Assembly: GCF_003731635.1 (NCBI RefSeq)
Contig: NZ_RCUA01000038.1
Coordinates: forward strand, 1-64,000
Source of the DNA: Marisediminitalea oceani
GTDB lineage: Bacteria; Pseudomonadota; Gammaproteobacteria; Enterobacterales; Alteromonadaceae
Direction of reading: 5' to 3'
DNA: 64,000 bases
The notes beneath the pieces were generated by a model that had not been told where the DNA came from, searched no databases, and saw only the letters and a list, made by a program, of their open reading frames with translations. Positions 63,501 to 64,000 of the stretch are shown in pieces (within the stretch, counting starts at the first letter, position 1; every line of letters starts with the position of its first letter). Made by a program: the position numbers and the translations under genes.

Positions 63501-63753
63501 ACCGGCCTTTATTGACGGTGGCAGCATGACGGCGCCTCGGTCGGGCTTTTACGACGTGAATGGTGAGTGGCAGGTTGAGAACTACGGTGTGGCACCGGAT
63601 ATCAATGTGGAGCAATGGACCAGCAAAACGGCAAAGGGCGAGGATCCACAACTGGATAAAGCCATTGAAGTTGGGCTGGCCGGTTTGAAAGGCTATCAGT
63701 CACCCATCAAACCAATGCCCAAAGCACCGGTTCGGGTGCCAGTGCCAGATTAG
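60502..63753 (+). CDS. Tricorn-type S41-family peptidase, secreted
   Basis: A 1083-residue exported peptidase. The signal peptide is MTLKGLLLTLMLATLPAVSNA. Residues about 25-500 form a beta-propeller with repeated motifs (ISPDGNYIAFTGEYEGNRDV, GWSPDSQQVLFSSARF, WSPDGQYIAWFSDRSGEYEL). An acidic insert of about 30 residues follows (EEPAPESEEDEAGDDEAGND), then a core with PDZ (YLLAVNGKPLTSEENVYAQF) and the peptidase domain. The catalytic Ser968 is in NEVSGSGGDMLPYMF. It should degrade peptides left by other proteases, here in the envelope. It is a single gene with its own terminator. Confidence 0.9.
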   Translation: MTLKGLLLTLMLATLPAVSNATQLLRQPALHGDTLVFTYANDIWKTSINGGTAQRLTSFQGSESQPVISPDGNYIAFTGEYEGNRDVFVVSVNGGEPQRLTYHPGADAAVGWSPDSQQVLFSSARFSAPRNWQQLFTVSIKGGNPSQLPMQRAFDGAFDNSGENLVFRRAGFWDRGWRNYRGGQNQALRVINIDSLKEYDLPFDNDFDVDPEWSSNGDIYFLSNRSRVTNVFKYSPQSKAVSQVTRQDKYDVMGFAVDGNRVVYEHLGDLYLKNGNAAASKINIEVAADFYWARTGYVDAHKQVTGFDVSPTGQRALFTARGDVYSVPVEYGSPRPLTDTSGAREHGAAWSPDGQYIAWFSDRSGEYELIIADQYGKEQTVITLAGRGFYDELRWSPDSKRLLFTDSSQQLWVANRENQTTRVIDTNKRVHPEWQMMASWSPDSRYIAYTKQGVNFFRELHLYSVMERKTFQLTDGMVEVTWPTFSDDSEVLYFLGSVDYGPKAPWLDMSSISFTPSYQLYYALLNAEDMPLFPERSDEEPAPESEEDEAGDDEAGNDKPTGESQTKVQVAAFAERILPVSAKSGQFSHLTGGKEGNLYFLSQYADDTGDKQTSLMTFNASEREMKKLADKISDFKLTADGKSLLVKSGSSYRLISAAQGSGKDDKAIKLALSKRVDYAEEWQQIFREAWRYQRDYLYVDNFHGADWDEIYEVYQPLVASVSHPLDLTYLLDTLGGEVSIGHSYTGAGDKPETGKSHVGLLGVDYELDNRGIKLTRVYTGERFVAGANLMAPLGPYAHLIEKGSYLLAVNGKPLTSEENVYAQFEGTLGQTVTVTIGEPGKKNNQQDFLVKTIGNENELRKQHWVEQNRRYVEEKSNGKLAYVWVPETAEGGYHSFNRYYYPQANKPGVIIDERFNHGGFIADYIINVLRRELNGFFNNPYAPAEPLTSPAAGTWGSKVMLINEVSGSGGDMLPYMFNYYGLGKLVGKRTWGGLVGIWGVPAFIDGGSMTAPRSGFYDVNGEWQVENYGVAPDINVEQWTSKTAKGEDPQLDKAIEVGLAGLKGYQSPIKPMPKAPVRVPVPD

Positions 63754-63778
63754 TCTCTGAGTCGGAACTGCCAATTGG

Positions 63779-63801
63779 AAGCCCGCTAAATGCGGGCTTT
63801 T
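63779..63801. terminator. Terminator between the tricorn-type gene and the convergent CDF gene
   Basis: AAGCCCGC (63779-63786) pairs with GCGGGCTT (63792-63799) over five bases, with T to 63801. It lies 26 bases after the peptidase stop and directly before the stop of the leftward gene at 63802. Confidence 0.85.
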
Positions 63802-64000
63802 CTATGGTTTCGGCAATGGATTAATCTCTACCGTAATATGGTCGCATGGCAGGTGATGACGTACCTTATGCTTGATGTCATCAGGCGTTAGCGAAGCGCT
63901 GGTGGCCACGCTGACAATCGCCGCATGATGCTTGCCGGATAGCTGCCAGTAGTGAAAATCGGTTACCACCGATGCGCCATCTTCCTCAATCAGGCGGGCG
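63802..64000 (-). CDS. C-terminal part of a CDF-family metal exporter (DmeF-like)
   Basis: The last 66 codons of a leftward gene that continues past the right edge. They read ARLIEEDGASVVTDFHYWQL, then SGKHHAAIVSVATS and end HLPCDHITVEINPLPKP. The V-T-D-x-H-x-W-Q and C-terminal H-x-T-V-E pattern is that of the cytoplasmic domain of cation diffusion facilitators, closest in recall to DmeF, a cobalt/nickel exporter. The membrane part is outside the window, so specificity is a guess. Confidence 0.65.
   Translation of the reverse strand, partial: ARLIEEDGASVVTDFHYWQLSGKHHAAIVSVATSASLTPDDIKHKVRHHLPCDHITVEINPLPKP

Overview
The window looks like chromosome from a marine-type gammaproteobacterium, most likely of the Alteromonadales. 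This is inferred from gene content, not proven: a secreted GH67 alpha-glucuronidase, tricorn-type S41 peptidase, periplasmic LigE ligase, Cti lipid isomerase, an ABC permease/M1 peptidase fusion and a large metal-efflux block, all at moderate GC. I found no rRNA, tRNA or CRISPR, and no phage genes. The only clear mobile DNA is the end of an IS66-family element at the left edge, which has cut off the start of a secreted-protein gene.

Layout. 1-1.4 kb: IS66 end, truncated envelope gene, parDE-type toxin-antitoxin pair. 1.4-9.4 kb: aldehyde dehydrogenase, transglutaminase-like protein, periplasmic DNA ligase, an AraC-type regulator broken by one amber codon, a divergent EamA permease and a GH67 alpha-glucuronidase. 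9.5-12.1 kb: a compact arsenic operon (arsR, arsC, arsH, acr3) behind a near-consensus promoter. 12.1-25.2 kb: mixed housekeeping and accessory genes: kelch lipoprotein, IclR, a 30-bp perfect hairpin element, the DUF2239-MATE-CMD operon behind two palindromes, AtoE, sulfotransferase, XRE-cupin regulator with divergent ACC deaminase, LacI regulator beside an apparent transporter remnant, intradiol dioxygenase, TPR protein and diguanylate cyclase. 25.5-35.4 kb: class II amidotransferase, ABC-2 system fused to an M1 peptidase, patatin, two tiny proteins and Cti.

35.6-48.4 kb is the most striking block, thirteen co-directional genes: a BlaI-type repressor, a CzcCBA-type heavy-metal RND efflux system, a second BlaI-type repressor with an M56 (BlaR1-like) membrane peptidase lacking a sensor domain, then a metal-handling cassette (small His-containing periplasmic protein, HupE/UreJ, membrane-anchored periplasmic protein, DUF4198, DUF1624 acyltransferase-like protein, CopC, CopD). 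Three palindromes of one 23-bp architecture lie in the block.

48.5-60.1 kb holds two divergent operons that look like one catabolic locus. Leftward are a class III aminotransferase, a tartrate/D-malate-type dehydrogenase and a succinate-semialdehyde-type dehydrogenase. Rightward are a HAD dehalogenase-like protein, a DAO-family FAD oxidase and a dipeptide-type ABC importer whose two ATPases are fused. The substrate is probably an amine or amino-acid-like compound, but it cannot be read from the sequence. The window closes with a tricorn-type peptidase and the C-terminal part of a CDF (DmeF-like) metal exporter.

Weak points: start codons are often chosen from Shine-Dalgarno spacing alone, and all substrate assignments for transporters and dehydrogenases are family-level.
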